Notes: a model not told the origin generated them from the sequence alone. DNA of 64,000 bases from Fallopia convolvulus (GCA_964016875.1 OZ024728.1:12010272-12074271), one strand, 5' to 3'. Shown: positions 44,228-56,493, numbered from the stretch's first letter. Numbers and translations are program-made.

Positions 44228-46345
44228 TGATCATATGTGAAATCGTTACACTCTAGAATCGATCATATATTCTTATATGAAATCGCACTATGTTCCTTTC
44301 GGTTTGATCATTCTAATAAGAAATGGTGTTACATTTTTTTAGTCGTTCAGTCTTATAAGAAAGAGGAATATTTATTTAGAATCGATCATTCTTATAACAA
44401 AGTGTTACATTCATTTAGAGTCGTTCATTCTTATAAGAAAGCGATATATTCCTTTAGAATCGATCATTCTTATAACAAAGTGTTACATTCATTTAGAATC
44501 GTTCATTCTTATAGGAAAGCGCTATATTCCTTTAGAATCGATCATTCTTATAACAAAGTGTTACATTCATTTAGAATCGATCATTCTTATAACAAAGTCT
44601 TACATTCATTAAGAATTTATCATTCTTATAACAAAGTGTTACATTCATTTCGAATAGATTGTTACACTCTATATCAATTTTAGGGTTTAGGGTTTAGGAT
44701 TTAGGGTTTAGTTGTTACACTAAAAGAAAGTGATTTATTCCTTGAATTTGATCATTCTTATAACAAAGTGTTACATTCATTTAGAATCGATCATTCTTAT
44801 AACAAAGTGTTACATTCATTTAGAGTCGTTCATTCTTATAAGAAAGCGCTATATTCCTTTAGAATCGATCATTCTTATAACAAAGTCTTACATTCATTAA
44901 GAATTGATCATTCTTATAACAAAGTGTTACATTCATTTCGAATAGATTGTTACACGCTATATCGATTTTAGGGTTTAGGGTTTAGGGTTTAGGGTTTAGA
45001 TGTTACACTAAAAGAAAGCGATTTATTCCTTGAATTTGATCATTCTTATAACAAAGTGTTACATTCATTTAGAATCGATCATTCTTATAACAAAGTGTTA
45101 CATTCATTTAGAGTCGTTCATTTTTATAAGAAAGCGCTATATTCCTTTAGAATCGATCATTCTTATAACAATGTCTTACATTCATTAAGAATTGATCATT
45201 CTTATAACAAAGTGTTACATTCATTTCTAATAGATTGTTACACTCTATATCAATTTTAGGGTTTAGGGTTTAGGGTTTAGGGTTTAGGTGTTACACTAAA
45301 AGAAAGCGATTTATTCCTTAAATTTGATCATTCTTATAACAAAGTGTTACATTCATTTAGAATCGATCATTCTTATAACAAAGTGTTACATTCATTTAGA
45401 TTCGTTCATTCTTATAAGAAAGCGATATATTCCTTTAGAATCGATCATTCTTATAACAATGTCTTACATTCATTAAGAATTGATCATTCTTATAACAAAG
45501 TGTTACATTCATTTCTAATAGATTGTTACACTCTATATTCATTTAGAATCGATAATTCTTATGTGAAATCGTGACACACCTTTAGAATCGATCATTTCTA
45601 TAAGAAAACGTCATATACGGAGTAATTAATATTACCTCTAATAAAATACTATAATTTTTTTATCATAGTATTCTATTTACCTAATTAATGATGAATGATA
45701 TATATCTCTAAAGTTTACAATCACTCTCTCAAAAAAGTGTTACATTCATTTAGAATCGATCATCCTTATAGGAAAGCGCTATATTCCTTTAGAATCGATC
45801 ATTCTTATAATAAAGTGTTACATTCATTTAGAATCGATCATCCTTATAACATAGTGTTACATTCATTTAGAGTCGTTCATTCTTATAGGAAAGCGCTATA
45901 TTCCTTTAGAATCGATCATTCTTATAACACTTTGTTACATTCATTTAGAATCGTTCATTCTTATAGGAAAGCGCTATATTCCTTTAGAATCGATCATTCT
46001 TATAACAAAGTGTTACATTCATTTAGAATCGATCATCCTTATAACAAAGTGTTACATTAACAAAGTGTTACATTCATTTAGAATCGATCATCCTTATAAC
46101 AAAGTGTTACATTCATTTAGAGTCGATCATTCTTATAGGAAAGCGCTATATTCCTTTAGAATCGATCATTCTTATAACAAAGTGTTACATTCATTTAGAA
46201 TCGTTCATTCTTATAGGAAAGCGCTATATTCCTTTAGAATCGATCATTCTTATAACAAAGTGTTACATTCATTTAGAATCGAACATTCTTATAACAAAGT
46301 GTTACATTCATTTAGAATCGATCCTTGTTATAAGAAAGCGCTATA
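44228..46345. repeat. 39-bp minisatellite with 288-bp higher-order period
   Basis: The unit is about 39 bp and has two alternating types: ATCATTCTTATAACAAAGTG (followed by TTACATTCATTTAGAATCG) and TTCATTCTTATAAGAAAGCG (followed by CTATATTCCTTTAGAATCG). Between 44680 and 45540 five such units, a TTTAGGG block and a short linker (TTACACTAAAAGAAAGCG) form a higher-order repeat whose copies start exactly 288 bp apart (for instance 44768, 45056 and 45344). A second stretch, 45730-46340, lacks telomere-like blocks. Since 39 is a multiple of three, one strand stays open and repeats a 13-residue phrase; this is not taken as a gene. Confidence 0.92.
44966..45289 (+). repeat. Telomere-like blocks inside the satellite
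   Basis: Runs of TTTAGGG, four or five units each, occur at 44966-44999 and 45254-45289. Shorter or degenerate copies lie at 44680-44708, and a reversed run (CCCTAAACCCTAACCCT) at 46364-46382. They recur once per 288-bp unit, always after the same linker. Confidence 0.9.
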
Positions 46346-46473
46346 CATGTGTAGGGTATAAGTTACCCTAAACCCTAACCCTCCTATTCTAAGTATCTTA
46401 TACTCTTATTTTTTTTTTCGAAATACATACATGTTTTTTTTATATATACTTACTAGTAGTGTTACATTATTTT

Positions 46474-47320
46474 GAATGCATATATTTTACTTATTTGAAT
46501 GTTCCCTAATAATATTTTTTATATCATTTAATCGAAAAACAAAAGTGTAACATTATTTTGAATGCATATATTTTACTCAAAAAAAAGACTCTATATCAAT
46601 CATAAAGTCTTCTATGACGAAAATATAACTATATGTAAATTTGAACGATGCATGGGTTTGGAATGTAAAATATACATCCCCTAGATAACAAATCTTGATT
46701 TTTAATTGATAAAATCCCTATTAAATTATGGGTACTCTTAAATTATTGCATTATACACCAAATCGTCAAAAACCTTTCGAATCCACCTTTGTAGAATGCT
46801 TTTTTTTAATTAAATATCCTGTTTTTTTAAACGGTGCAATCAATGCCTCGGAACCACAAGATTAATTTTGTATTGAATGCATATATTTTACTTATTTGAA
46901 TGTTCCCTAATAATAATTTTTATATCATTTAATCGAAAAAACAAAAGTGTAACATTATTTTGAATGCATATATTTTACTCAAAAAAAAGACTCTATATAA
47001 ATCATAAAGTCTTCTATGACGAAAATATAACTATATGTAAATTTGAACGATGCATGGGTTTGGAATGTTACATATATATCCCCTAGATAATCTTAAATTA
47101 TTGCATTATACACCAAATCGTCAAAAATCTTTCTTTGATTAACATTGTAGAAGCTGATCTTTTAAGCAATTAAAGTTGGCTTTGATTATCAAACAAAAAA
47201 AAAACCTTTCGAATCCACCTTTGTAGCATGCTTTTTTTTAATTAAATATCCTGTTTTTTTTTTAATCGGTGCAATCAATGCCTCGGAACCACAAGATTAA
47301 TTTTGTATTGGTTGATTTAA
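46474..47320. repeat. Imperfect tandem duplication of about 400 bp
   Basis: The first copy starts at 46474 (GAATGCATATATTTTACTTA) and the second at 46875. Both contain AGTCTTCTATGACGAAAATA and CAAATCGTCAAAAA. The second copy also contains an extra 77-bp insertion before CTTTCGAATCCACC. Both copies are AT-rich and without a gene. Confidence 0.8.
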
Positions 47321-47353
47321 ATTTCCCACAATCATTATTACTAAACGCTCTAT

Positions 47354-47361
47354 TATAAATA
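47354..47361 (+). promoter_or_regulatory. TATA box of the orphan ORF
   Basis: TATAAATA lies 51 bp before the ATG at 47405, a standard spacing that would give a leader of roughly 20 nt. Confidence 0.55.
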
Positions 47362-47404
47362 CACCTCATTTAGAATCCTCCACTATCACTACCACAACAC
47401 GAAA

Positions 47405-47815
47405 ATGGCGGAAAAGAGCCCAAGAACCCCCCTTGTCGCCACCCAGACTCTTGAACAAGTGCCCGCCACTCCAATCTCTGAAACTGGCCTCTTTTCCATG
47501 TTCGACAAGGCGCAATCAACAGCCAACAACCTCACCATCCAAACCAGGATGTTCTATGTTCGACTTCTATGCAAGGGGCTTGCGGCTGACACGAGGAAGG
47601 TCCTAGCGGAGGATCCACCTTTGGTGGATCTACTGATGCTCTTCGAACAAGAGCATCAAGTATTTACCGCACCCGGAGGCCAGGTGACACCAAAACGACT
47701 GATGCCACTAGATGCATCTACACCTCCGAGCGGGTCCAAATTGGCTCGTAGGTCTGGAAGGAAGAAGAGCCTCCCAGCTGATGACGATGGAATACCGAAG
47801 ATCGATCTCGAGTAG
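47405..47815 (+). CDS. Orphan ORF, 136 residues, no recognised domain
   Basis: The frame starts at the first ATG after a good TATA box, and codon composition is clearly richer in C and G than its surroundings, which favours a real gene. The N-terminus is Thr/Pro-rich (KSPRTPLVATQTLEQVP), the middle is a likely helix (TRMFYVRLLCKGLAADTRKV, then LLMLFEQEHQVF) and the C-terminus is basic and then acidic (RRSGRKKSLPADDDG). No signal peptide or membrane segment is visible. It resembles no family I know. It may be a young gene or part of an element. Confidence 0.5.
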   Translation: MAEKSPRTPLVATQTLEQVPATPISETGLFSMFDKAQSTANNLTIQTRMFYVRLLCKGLAADTRKVLAEDPPLVDLLMLFEQEHQVFTAPGGQVTPKRLMPLDASTPPSGSKLARRSGRKKSLPADDDGIPKIDLE

Positions 47816-48996
47816 GATTCTTGCATTGGCTAGGGGCAACATGTGTCTTGTTGTTGTTGTGTTTTTTTTTTCATTCCCTAAATGCACTCCTAGAGTGCAT
47901 ATTGTTGTCTTTGTTTTTTCGTAATGAAAGTTAGCCCCTTAAATCCTATCTTTTAATTTGGTTAAATACTCGTATATTTACTTTGGTTCCTTTGTTTCAA
48001 ATTAGAGATATGGTATAGAATGATAGTGGCAACTTCCTTAAAGTGCTTAAAATCACCCTAAAATTGCATAAATTAACCTATTTGGAATACTAAACTAAGG
48101 TTTGTTATTGGTAGATAGATCCTCAATAGTCATGAAAAAAAAATCATTAAATACTTTCTACCAAAAAAAATCATAATGGCAAGTACCAAATTTCAAATAC
48201 TAAACTAATAAAGATTAGGGTTTATATTTATTTTAACCAAGGTGGTAGGTAAAATAAGCATTTAATTAAACAAGGCTTTACTTAGCATTGACAAAAAAAA
48301 TCAATAGGTTCTATATGTTTCCTAATAAATTAATATTATTAATTAAAATTAATTTACCCAAATATTTTGTTACCATAACAACATATTAATTTGCTCTATT
48401 ATAGAAACCCTAAGTCAAACCCGGTTTCCCAAAACCCGCCCGCATAATTGGGCTTTAGTATAAACGGGGGCCCAACCCAATGGAATGGATAATTGCAATT
48501 GTAATAAATCGTCGGTTAATATCCATTTAATTAATTTAGTAAATTCGTAAAATTAACCGCGTTAATAAAGTGGGAGAGTTTCTACCAATAAAAAAGTGGG
48601 AGAGTACTTGTCAGAATTCGGTCACTTCAACTTCTCTGTCACTTCATCTGCTTCTTCCTTCCTCTATTGAGATCTTGAAGCTTCGGAGCGCGATAGAAGG
48701 AGAAAAACTCTTCAAGACTTCAACTTTAGGAATCTTCACCTAATTTTACTCTGGATCCTTCTCGGAATCCATTCCCATCTCTAGGGAATCAAATGTCCAC
48801 CACAAGCCCTTCAAAGAAGTCATTACAAACTTATTACCTCATGTTCTCCAATTCCCTTTTCTCCTTCTATCTCTTCACGAGTCTGATCTCCAATCTTAAC
48901 CACTTTCCGTAAATGGTTCTAAGACAACACCAATATAGAATTCTCCATAATTCTATATGGAAGATGAAAGTCTAAAGCAAGACTTAGAAACTTTTA
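47816..48996. other. Intergenic and LTR-element internal remnant
   Basis: The AT-rich part (47900-48600) holds nothing recognisable. From about 48610 to 48996 the sequence leads to the primer-binding site of the LTR element on the minus strand, so it is probably its untranslated leader. No gag or pol frame remains. Confidence 0.4.
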
Positions 48997-49008
48997 GCTC
49001 TGATACCA
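48997..49008 (-). other. Primer-binding site (initiator tRNA-Met)
   Basis: GCTCTGATACCA is the reverse complement of TGGTATCAGAGC, the standard plant retrotransposon site complementary to initiator tRNA-Met. It lies four bases from the presumed LTR end at 49013. Confidence 0.8.
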
Positions 49009-49012
49009 CTTC

Positions 49013-52000
49013 TGTAACACCCCCTTCCTACCCTGGAGGTATTACTGCCAGTAACCCCGATTAGAACTAAACCGAAGCTACCCAAGGCTTTAACCTGATA
49101 GAACTTACTAGAACAAGGTAAATGAAACCATTTAAAACCTAACAAAATTAAGTAAAACTTTACAGCGGAAAAGAGAATAAAAGGTCTTATACAAGCCTTA
49201 ACTTAAAAAGAATTAGTAAATAAATAGAACAACCTTCTATTTAAACAAAATCTTCATCCAGTCTTCCTTAAGTTCTTATTTCTGAAACTCAGCTTCACTT
49301 TGAAGTAGTTCAACCATGATCTTCACTCAAGTATAGCCATTGGAAACCTTTCTTCAACTTATGGAGCTTCAAACCTCTGAATCCGCCTCTTGAATCAACT
49401 TCCAAGAAGAACCTGATTTGTCGTAAACCAACGGTGGACACCAGTCGACCATATAAAAGAAAAGAAGATGGACGGGTTAGTCTAATGAAAGACTAAGCAA
49501 GCGGAGAATCTAACTTGGTTCTTATGGTTGTAACTAAACATATTGGCATCCAAATCCGAATAGACTCGGATTATGATCCAACAGTTAGCAGTCTTATAGA
49601 GAATAAAAAGGAGATTCGCATAATCAAGAGAGAGAATATACCACCGCTTGTGGTTTCTTTAAGAATCATAAACCATTGTTGGGAACTCATATTAATCACA
49701 TAACATCTTGAAAAGTCTCCATCGACTAATCAGATTGACTTAATCAAAGTTTGATTAAGAATCATTCCTAACCGGGAGTAAGAATGGTTATCGAATAGAC
49801 TAACCATCCGGGTACATTAATGTGCCTAACGCACTTATCTTATATTACTTTCAAAACTCTTTACAAACATATTGGTAACTTTTAATCGACTGAAACCGCC
49901 GAGAATCTACATGTACATGTGACGTCAAGATGAGAGGGCTTATTTCATCCATGATCATTGACGAACAACTAGTACTAATTGCACTTAGCTAGAGTGCATA
50001 ACACCTCCTCCAGCATTGAGTGAGGTATGAGTCATGACCCGAATGTTGGGATATGATAGTAACGAGCTAAACCTCCCAACATAGACTGTGTTATAAAGAG
50101 GTCATCGGAGACTCGGCTCCTACCCCTGAAAAACTAACTTACTTCACAATAATGTCTCAGCATGAGACAACATACAAGGTCACACATAACGGACCTAAAT
50201 CCAGTTCTAACGCGAAACTGAATAAACAACATGGTCATTATTTCTAACAAATATAACGACCTATCATATTTTATTAATCATACAAGTTGTTCCCAACGCA
50301 AATATTAAATGGGATCCAATTTCTCATTTAATAACAATAACGCAAGAGAGAATCGTCCACTTGCCTTATACGAGATTTCTCCTCTTAAGGCGATTAGTTC
50401 CATCTCGAACGACGTGCATCCAAGACTCGAGCTCGGGTTGTACCGGAAAGAATATAGAAATAAATTATAATCAATTTATTTCCATTTCACGATTAACTAC
50501 AAATTATTATGTCCTAATAATAATTTGTCAACTACTTGCTTGACTTAATCCGGCTTTATAACTTAACCAATTCGATAAATCGCGCTTTATGAGATTTCAT
50601 ATGAAAATCCAACTTTGAATGATTTTATCCAAAAATCATTCTATAATATAAGTCAAGCTCGAAGAAGAAAATTACCTAGCGATACGATTTCGGGATTTGC
50701 TTGCACGCAAATCGAGGTGGCACGCAAAACGATGCGATGCGCAAAACGAGGCGACATGCGAATCAAAACGATCCATCGGAATTCATGTCACGCATACCGA
50801 GGAAACCGGGTCCAAACACCTTTCCCTTTTCCTTTTTAAAACTCAAGAAGGCCGGAAATAATGTGAGCGACGAACCAACTTCGTCGATGTCTAGCGACTT
50901 CGTTTGATATCCGTTTGGAGTGATTCAAGCGACAGTTGGAATTCCTCATTACCCTCTTTTTACTGTTGGCAACGGATCTTACATTCATTGAGAGAAGACG
51001 GAGAACAAAGGCGACAAAAATCACTCGCCAAGGCTGAATTTCTGGGCACAATAAACCAGTACCAAAGCTGGTCGCGAACTCCTGTTTACCGACCCGTGGA
51101 GGAGAAACCAGGGACGGGGAGGCGAAGAGGGAAGCGACAGAAACACCTCCGACATCCTCTCTACTTACTGTCATCAGTTTCCGACAGATTTGGTGGCCGG
51201 AAGGTCGACCACGAAGCCCACAAACTTGACTCGTAGCTGCTGAATTTTCCGGGCAAAGAAACCAGCAGCAACGTTGGTCACGAAGGCCTGTTCAGAGGCG
51301 TCCAGCGGTGTACTCGGGGCGGTAAAAGCGACGGAACTTGCGACAGTCTAAAGAACGAGTTTACACCTTCCAACTGTTGGCAAAAGTTCCCGGAATAGTT
51401 GCTTGAAGACGGATATCGAAGCCCAAGAAAATGGCTCGTCACCAACCTCTGAAAATCCGGAAAACCAGTACCACGAACGGATTTGGTGGATTTTGGCCCG
51501 TTTCTTGAATCCTTTTTCCACAATTGATTGAGGGATATTATAGATCACTTCATCCTCGACATATAGAAATTTGAATCACTAATTTTGGTTAAGAAACGAG
51601 CTCGCAATCGAATTTTAAAGTTTTGCACAATTCTTGGTCAAAACCGAGATCGGGATTTCAGATCCAAATTCGAGCATCCCTCCTCTGTTTCGATCGATTT
51701 TCCACCATTTTATAGCCACCACGATCCTCTCCTAGCTCTTACTATCCATTCCTTGCATCAGAAGGCCTAAACGTGGCTGAATCCTCCTCAAGACAAGTCA
51801 GGCAGAGCAAGGCTGGTGGCACTCGCGTAGCTTGCCACAAATGGCGGCTACATGATAGGCTTCGATAGGTGGCATCTCCCTGATGCTTGCGTGACTCCGA
51901 GGTGAGAAGTCGGCGCCTCCATAGGATGTTGTGCGAGCCATCCATTTGAAGAAGAAGACAAAGGCAAGGCGGGAAAATCAAAACTTTGACATCATATTTG

Positions 52001-52307
52001 TTCCTTAGATAATAACAAATAAACAAGATGGTAAAGTGGTTTTGGGTTTCATATCTCCATGTGTGAGAGGTCATGAGTTCGAGTCCCCACACACCCTTAT
52101 TATTTACCCTCTTTTTACACTCCTACAAATTTAAATTTTCCGCTAAATACAATTTAACTTGCCAAAAAAATTTATTCATAAGAATAAATTTTCTTTTTGC
52201 AAGTTTTATCCATTTAAAGCGGATTTAAATTAAGTGTAATTCTAAGCTTATTATTAACTCGAAAGAAATAAAGTAATATCTCTTTATTAAAAAGAGCGGA
52301 TATTACA
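49013..52307 (-). mobile_element. Long LTR of a minus-strand retrotransposon
   Basis: The block begins TGTAACACCCCC and ends GGATATTACA, i.e. TG...CA in both strands, and is adjacent to a tRNA-Met primer-binding site. Length (3.3 kb) fits the long LTRs of Tekay/Del-type chromoviruses. A pol III-like segment with GAGTTCGAGTCCCC lies at about 52027-52097. The partner LTR is not in the window. Frames on both strands between 50.6 and 52.1 kb carry no known domain. Confidence 0.55.
52027..52097 (+). repeat. tRNA-like (SINE-type) segment
   Basis: ATGGTAAAGTGGTTTTGG could serve as an A box and GAGTTCGAGTCCCC is a good B box about 50 nt later. Stems are incomplete. It is probably a SINE or tRNA-derived tail built into the LTR. 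Confidence 0.4.
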
Positions 52308-53201
52308 CCTCCCAAGTTAGAGTTTTTAGAAATTTATTTACTCTTCAACCCTTCTTGGCATGGTCCATTTCTTCTTCCTCTTCCCTGTGGTGTGAATCGT
52401 TTGTGTTTTTTTACACGCATGAATCGGGTTAGGGTTTGGGTCTTTATTACATCAATTGGCATGTTCATGTGTTGCATTCGATTTTGTTTTAAATCTAGTC
52501 TAAAAGTGTTGTCCTTTGAGGCTGTTGGATGTTGATTTTGTTTATTGATTGTGTTTAGGGTTTGGGTCTTGTAGTCGATTGAGTTCCAAAGGATTTACTT
52601 CATCATTCGTTTGAGAAAGTCCTTTATTGATTGTGTTTAGGGTTTAGGGTCTTTGTAGTCGAATCTAGGGTTTATGAGAATGTCCTTCCTTTGCATGTTG
52701 TTTCTCTGATCTAGGGCTATACTATTTGTCGTTAATGGCTTGTGGATGTGGATATGATTTCTTGATTTTGTTTAGGTTGGTTACATCCTCTATGTTTGTT
52801 TTCTAAATCTGAAATCAACTGAACCATGAGCGGTTAAAATCAGTTCTTAATTCAAATGTGAAAAACATGGGTGGATTGTCATCTAAATAAGGAAAGTATG
52901 GTTCCCTTGTTGCTATAAATTCGTAGAAAGGTGCTTTTTTGGTAAATAAGGAAAGTATGGGGCAATTGTTTTTATAAATTCTTATAAAGGTGTTTTTTTT
53001 CTAAATAAGAAAAAAATTGGGTCAATTTTTGATATATTGGGTAAATAATCAAAATATTGGTCAATTCATGAAAATATGGGTCAAATGTCACTCTTTTTTT
53101 TCATTACTAATTTGTAAAAAATACTAATTTTGTTCATATAGCACACCTTTCATTCTTTATAGTCCCTGCTTTACTAATTTGATGTACACACAAATGTTTA
53201 G
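52308..53201. other. Upstream region of the zf-XS ORF
   Basis: Loose telomere-like phrases (TAGGGTTTGGGTCTTTAT, TTTAGGGTTTAGGG) appear near 52430 and 52555-52675. At 53000-53190 the phrase ATGGGTCAATT and variants repeat. TGTTTAG at 53201 could be a splice acceptor, so a 5' exon may exist. Confidence 0.4.
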
Positions 53202-53705
53202 ATGTCGAAGGCACATGCGGATCTGGCCCAAGCACAGGCAGAGCTGGCCCAGGCACACGATGAGATGCTCAGGGCACAAGAGAAGCTGGCCCAGGCCCAG
53301 GAAAAGCTAGCCCAGGCTCAAGAGGAGATGTTCCAAGAGGAGATGTCCAAGGCAGGGGAGGACCTCGACGACGTTCAATCTGAATCAACTGACATAGATG
53401 AATCAGATATTGATGAATATGTTGACAAGCCCGACGGACCTTACATCAGACTTGTTCAAGGAAAGGATAAATTGAGGAGGAAAGATGGCTCCCTTCAATG
53501 CCCCTACTGTCTGGGTAGGAAGAAGCAATCCTACAACGTCAGAGAGCTCCTCCAACACGCTTCTCAAATCTCCACCGGCACGGGAATGAAGAAATCGGAG
53601 AAAAGGAAGGTTGTGCACCGTGCAGTGGAGAAGTATTTGAGAGCTTACATGACGGACGAGGTGCTGGAGCTTGAGGAGAAGAAGATATTGAAGAGGAAAA
53701 GGTAA
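53202..53705 (+). CDS. zf-XS domain protein (SGS3/IDN2-related fragment)
   Basis: The 167-codon frame starts with a repetitive coiled-coil region (residues 1-50, LAQAQ/EKLAQAQ phrases), an acidic linker (about 52-78) and then a zf-XS zinc finger (about 95-147: QCPYCLGRKKQSYNVRELLQ, HAS) with the Cys-Cys-His pattern, followed by a basic tail KILKRKR. The zf-XS domain is known from SGS3, IDN2 and FDM proteins of plant RNA silencing and RNA-directed DNA methylation. The XS RNA-binding domain and the XH domain are missing. The ORF may be a partial copy, a captured fragment or a short family member. A first exon upstream cannot be excluded. Confidence 0.65.
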   Translation: MSKAHADLAQAQAELAQAHDEMLRAQEKLAQAQEKLAQAQEEMFQEEMSKAGEDLDDVQSESTDIDESDIDEYVDKPDGPYIRLVQGKDKLRRKDGSLQCPYCLGRKKQSYNVRELLQHASQISTGTGMKKSEKRKVVHRAVEKYLRAYMTDEVLELEEKKILKRKR

Positions 53706-55505
53706 TGTGTTGGTGTTGTCGGTTTTAAGTTCTTTTGTTGATATGTTTGAAGGTTCTTTTTAAGACTATGATCACATGTTTGGATGGATGGAAGACTTTT
53801 TTTTATGGTTTTGCTGGGAGGAAATTTGGTTGAACAATGGTGGTTGGGGGATGGTATTTCTGGTGGTTTGGATGAAACAATTTGATGGTTTTGTATGATA
53901 CTACTATATGGGCAGTAACAACCCTTTTATGGTTATAATTTTAGGTGTTTTGGCTATGGATATTGCTTGTGATTCTAATTTGCTATGTTATGTTGCATTG
54001 TCTTTTGATTTCATGTGTTTGACAAACACAAACAACACCTTTTGATTTCTGGTGCTTGAGATGATTCTCAAGCAAGGAAAAACTAAAAGGAAATTTACAA
54101 TTATGTGTTAGTGTCAAACTTGTTTTTTTCCAATGGTAAACATATACATACCAATGCCATAGCACTAATACCATTGCATGAGATCTACACCAAATAGAAC
54201 TATGAAATTTGATTGCATATTTCTTAAAACTTGAGGTACAAAAACTACTCATCAATGGCACACAAAATCATCACTACAACTAATAACTCTCTTATTGCAT
54301 TTGTTTTCTCATCATGTTTCAACAAGGCAGAAAAGGATGTGATCAAGCACAAGACATCAACACTGCAAAACTGCAAACTGTATTCCCTCAATTCATAAAG
54401 ACCACCAGCTTAAACATCCAATTCCAAATCATGATTCATCAATTGACCCTAATCCATCTGATTTTCTCTCTCGTTTCCTTTGTTTTTGTATTTTATCTTG
54501 TTTAAGTACCAGAAAAACCAGGAAAATTGCAATTTCATTATCCCCAAACACAGTCTATCCAGAAAAAACCATTTGGCAATTATAAATTCAAAATCGCGTT
54601 CATATGCTAGCAGACATCATCAAATTGAATTCAAATACAACTTACTGTTCAATTCATAGAAAAAAAATCATGGTTGTGCTAAATTTATCACATGAGAATG
54701 AAGGGGATGATACCGGGATTTCATCGATTATGAATACCCCATATTTGTGTCCTTTCTCCCAACACCTCTTCACCATATCGCCACAGTAGAGTGAGCGACG
54801 AGATCGAAGATGACGACCAGCTTGAGGATAAGAGCATGAATCGACCCCTCGTCCATCGTAGCCGGCGACGACAACCGCTTACCCGAGTGCTCCACCATTT
54901 CTCAGATCTGGATTTTCTTCATCGAGTTTGATATTGTACTCGAGTTTGATATAGATCTGAATATATGATATATGTTAATGTTAATGAATTTGGACTATAT
55001 GTTATATTAGCCCATATACTATTTCTGATAGTAAAATATAAGCTCATATACTATTATTGATTAGGACCATTATTTTTTTCATAATGTAATCCCATTTGAT
55101 TTTACCTAAGCCCAATAACCTAAAGCCCATACAAAATAGCCCATCTGTGATACAAACCTAAACCCGACCCTATAGGTTTGGTGTACCCTTAGCTAAAATA
55201 AAAAAAAAATAAAAAACGCCTACCTCTACCTACTTTTTCTACTTTTTCTCTTCTCTCTCTTCTTTTATTATTATTATATTCATTGTGCCATGACACCGTG
55301 TGTCATGCAAACAATTTCCACATGCATTGATGCATAAACTAGAAGTAAATGCAACTTGATTTTTAGCAAAACGTGAATATATAGATTCATGTGCCTAATT
55401 TTAATCTTCTTCATCATAAATGTTTGCAGCAATTTGGATAATCGAACAGGAGTAATGGAGTACTTATGAAGAGAGTTTTGACATGGTGAGGAAGGGTCGA
55501 CCTTG
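53706..55505. other. Intergenic, no gene recognised
   Basis: Short frames only. Around 54800-54920 a GC-richer patch reads on the minus strand as a possible short exon, but nothing is identifiable. Confidence 0.4.
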
Positions 55506-55513
55506 GTGGCGAC

Positions 55514-55930
55514 TAGGGATCCACAAAAAATCCGTGGAGACGGGGATCCGCGGGGATCCGCCCCTAATGGGGTGGGGATTTCCCAACTTGGTGCTGAACG
55601 GGGCGGGGACGGGAATCAATTTCGTATCCCTGATTTTAAAAGGAGAAGGGACGGGGAATGTACTATCCGCCCCGAATCCTCGCTACATATAATTATATAA
55701 TGAAATTTAAAATTTATGTTATAAAATTTGATATTTTTAAACTTTTTTAAAGTTTAAAATATTTTTTTATAATAAACGGGCCCCATTAATAACCCGATAT
55801 CCGACGGGGATTCCCCGCCCCGTTCCCCGCGGGGAATAGACGGGGACGGGGCGGGGATGGGGGGCCAAATAGTATGTTGGGGGGATGGGTCGAGGAATGC
55901 ATTCCCTGCCCCGCCCCATGTGCATCCCTA
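55514..55930. mobile_element. hAT-type MITE with perfect 8-bp duplication
   Basis: Perfect octamers GTGGCGAC flank the 417-bp element (55506-55513 and 55931-55938). The terminal repeats are TAGGGATCCAC and, reversed from the right, TAGGGATGCAC. The outer thirds are G-rich (GGGGCGGGGACGGG, GGGATGGGGGG) and complementary to each other, while the centre is AT-rich, so the element can fold into a long imperfect hairpin. No coding capacity. Confidence 0.9.
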
Positions 55931-55938
55931 GTGGCGAC

Positions 55939-56493
55939 ACCATTGCATAGGTTTGCAATGGTGCCTTTGGTGTGTCGCTCAGAGGTGAGGCGCACGCACC
56001 TCTCCTAGCTTTCTCGTGTGAATTTACTCAAATTCCTTTAACAAACCGGACCCTAATCCTCAAGTTCCCATTCTTATGCCAAACTCAATTCTTTCTTCAA
56101 CTCAAACACAAACTCATGGTATTCATACAAGGTCTAACAGAAATATCCACAAACTAATCCAAATGTTAATATATGTTGACTCACAAATTGCCTCTTCTAC
56201 CGAACCAAAATCAATCTCACAAGCCCTAAAAAGCCTGGAATGGTGTGCTACAATGTAATATGAGTTTAATGCACCATGTACTAATCAGAATTGGTCCCTA
56301 GTTCCACACAACTCAAACTAGAACTTGGTTGATACTAAATGGGTCTACTAACCTCCTAGATGGATACATAGATCGATAAAAAGCAAGGTTAGTATCCAAG
56401 GGTTTCCACCAACATCCTAGGTGTGACTAATCCAAGACATTCAAATAATTTGTCAAGCTCATAATTGTCAAAGTCATCCTAACAATTGTGAAA
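55939..56493. other. Intergenic before the copia LTR
   Basis: Short frames without recognised domains. The first few bases continue the sequence split by the MITE. Confidence 0.45.

Noticed and set aside
44228..46345. CRISPR-like array
   Set aside because: Repeats are directly adjacent with no unique spacers and the genome is a plant; this is satellite DNA.
50615..51770. ORFs in the long LTR
   Set aside because: Short, overlapping on both strands and without recognised domains.
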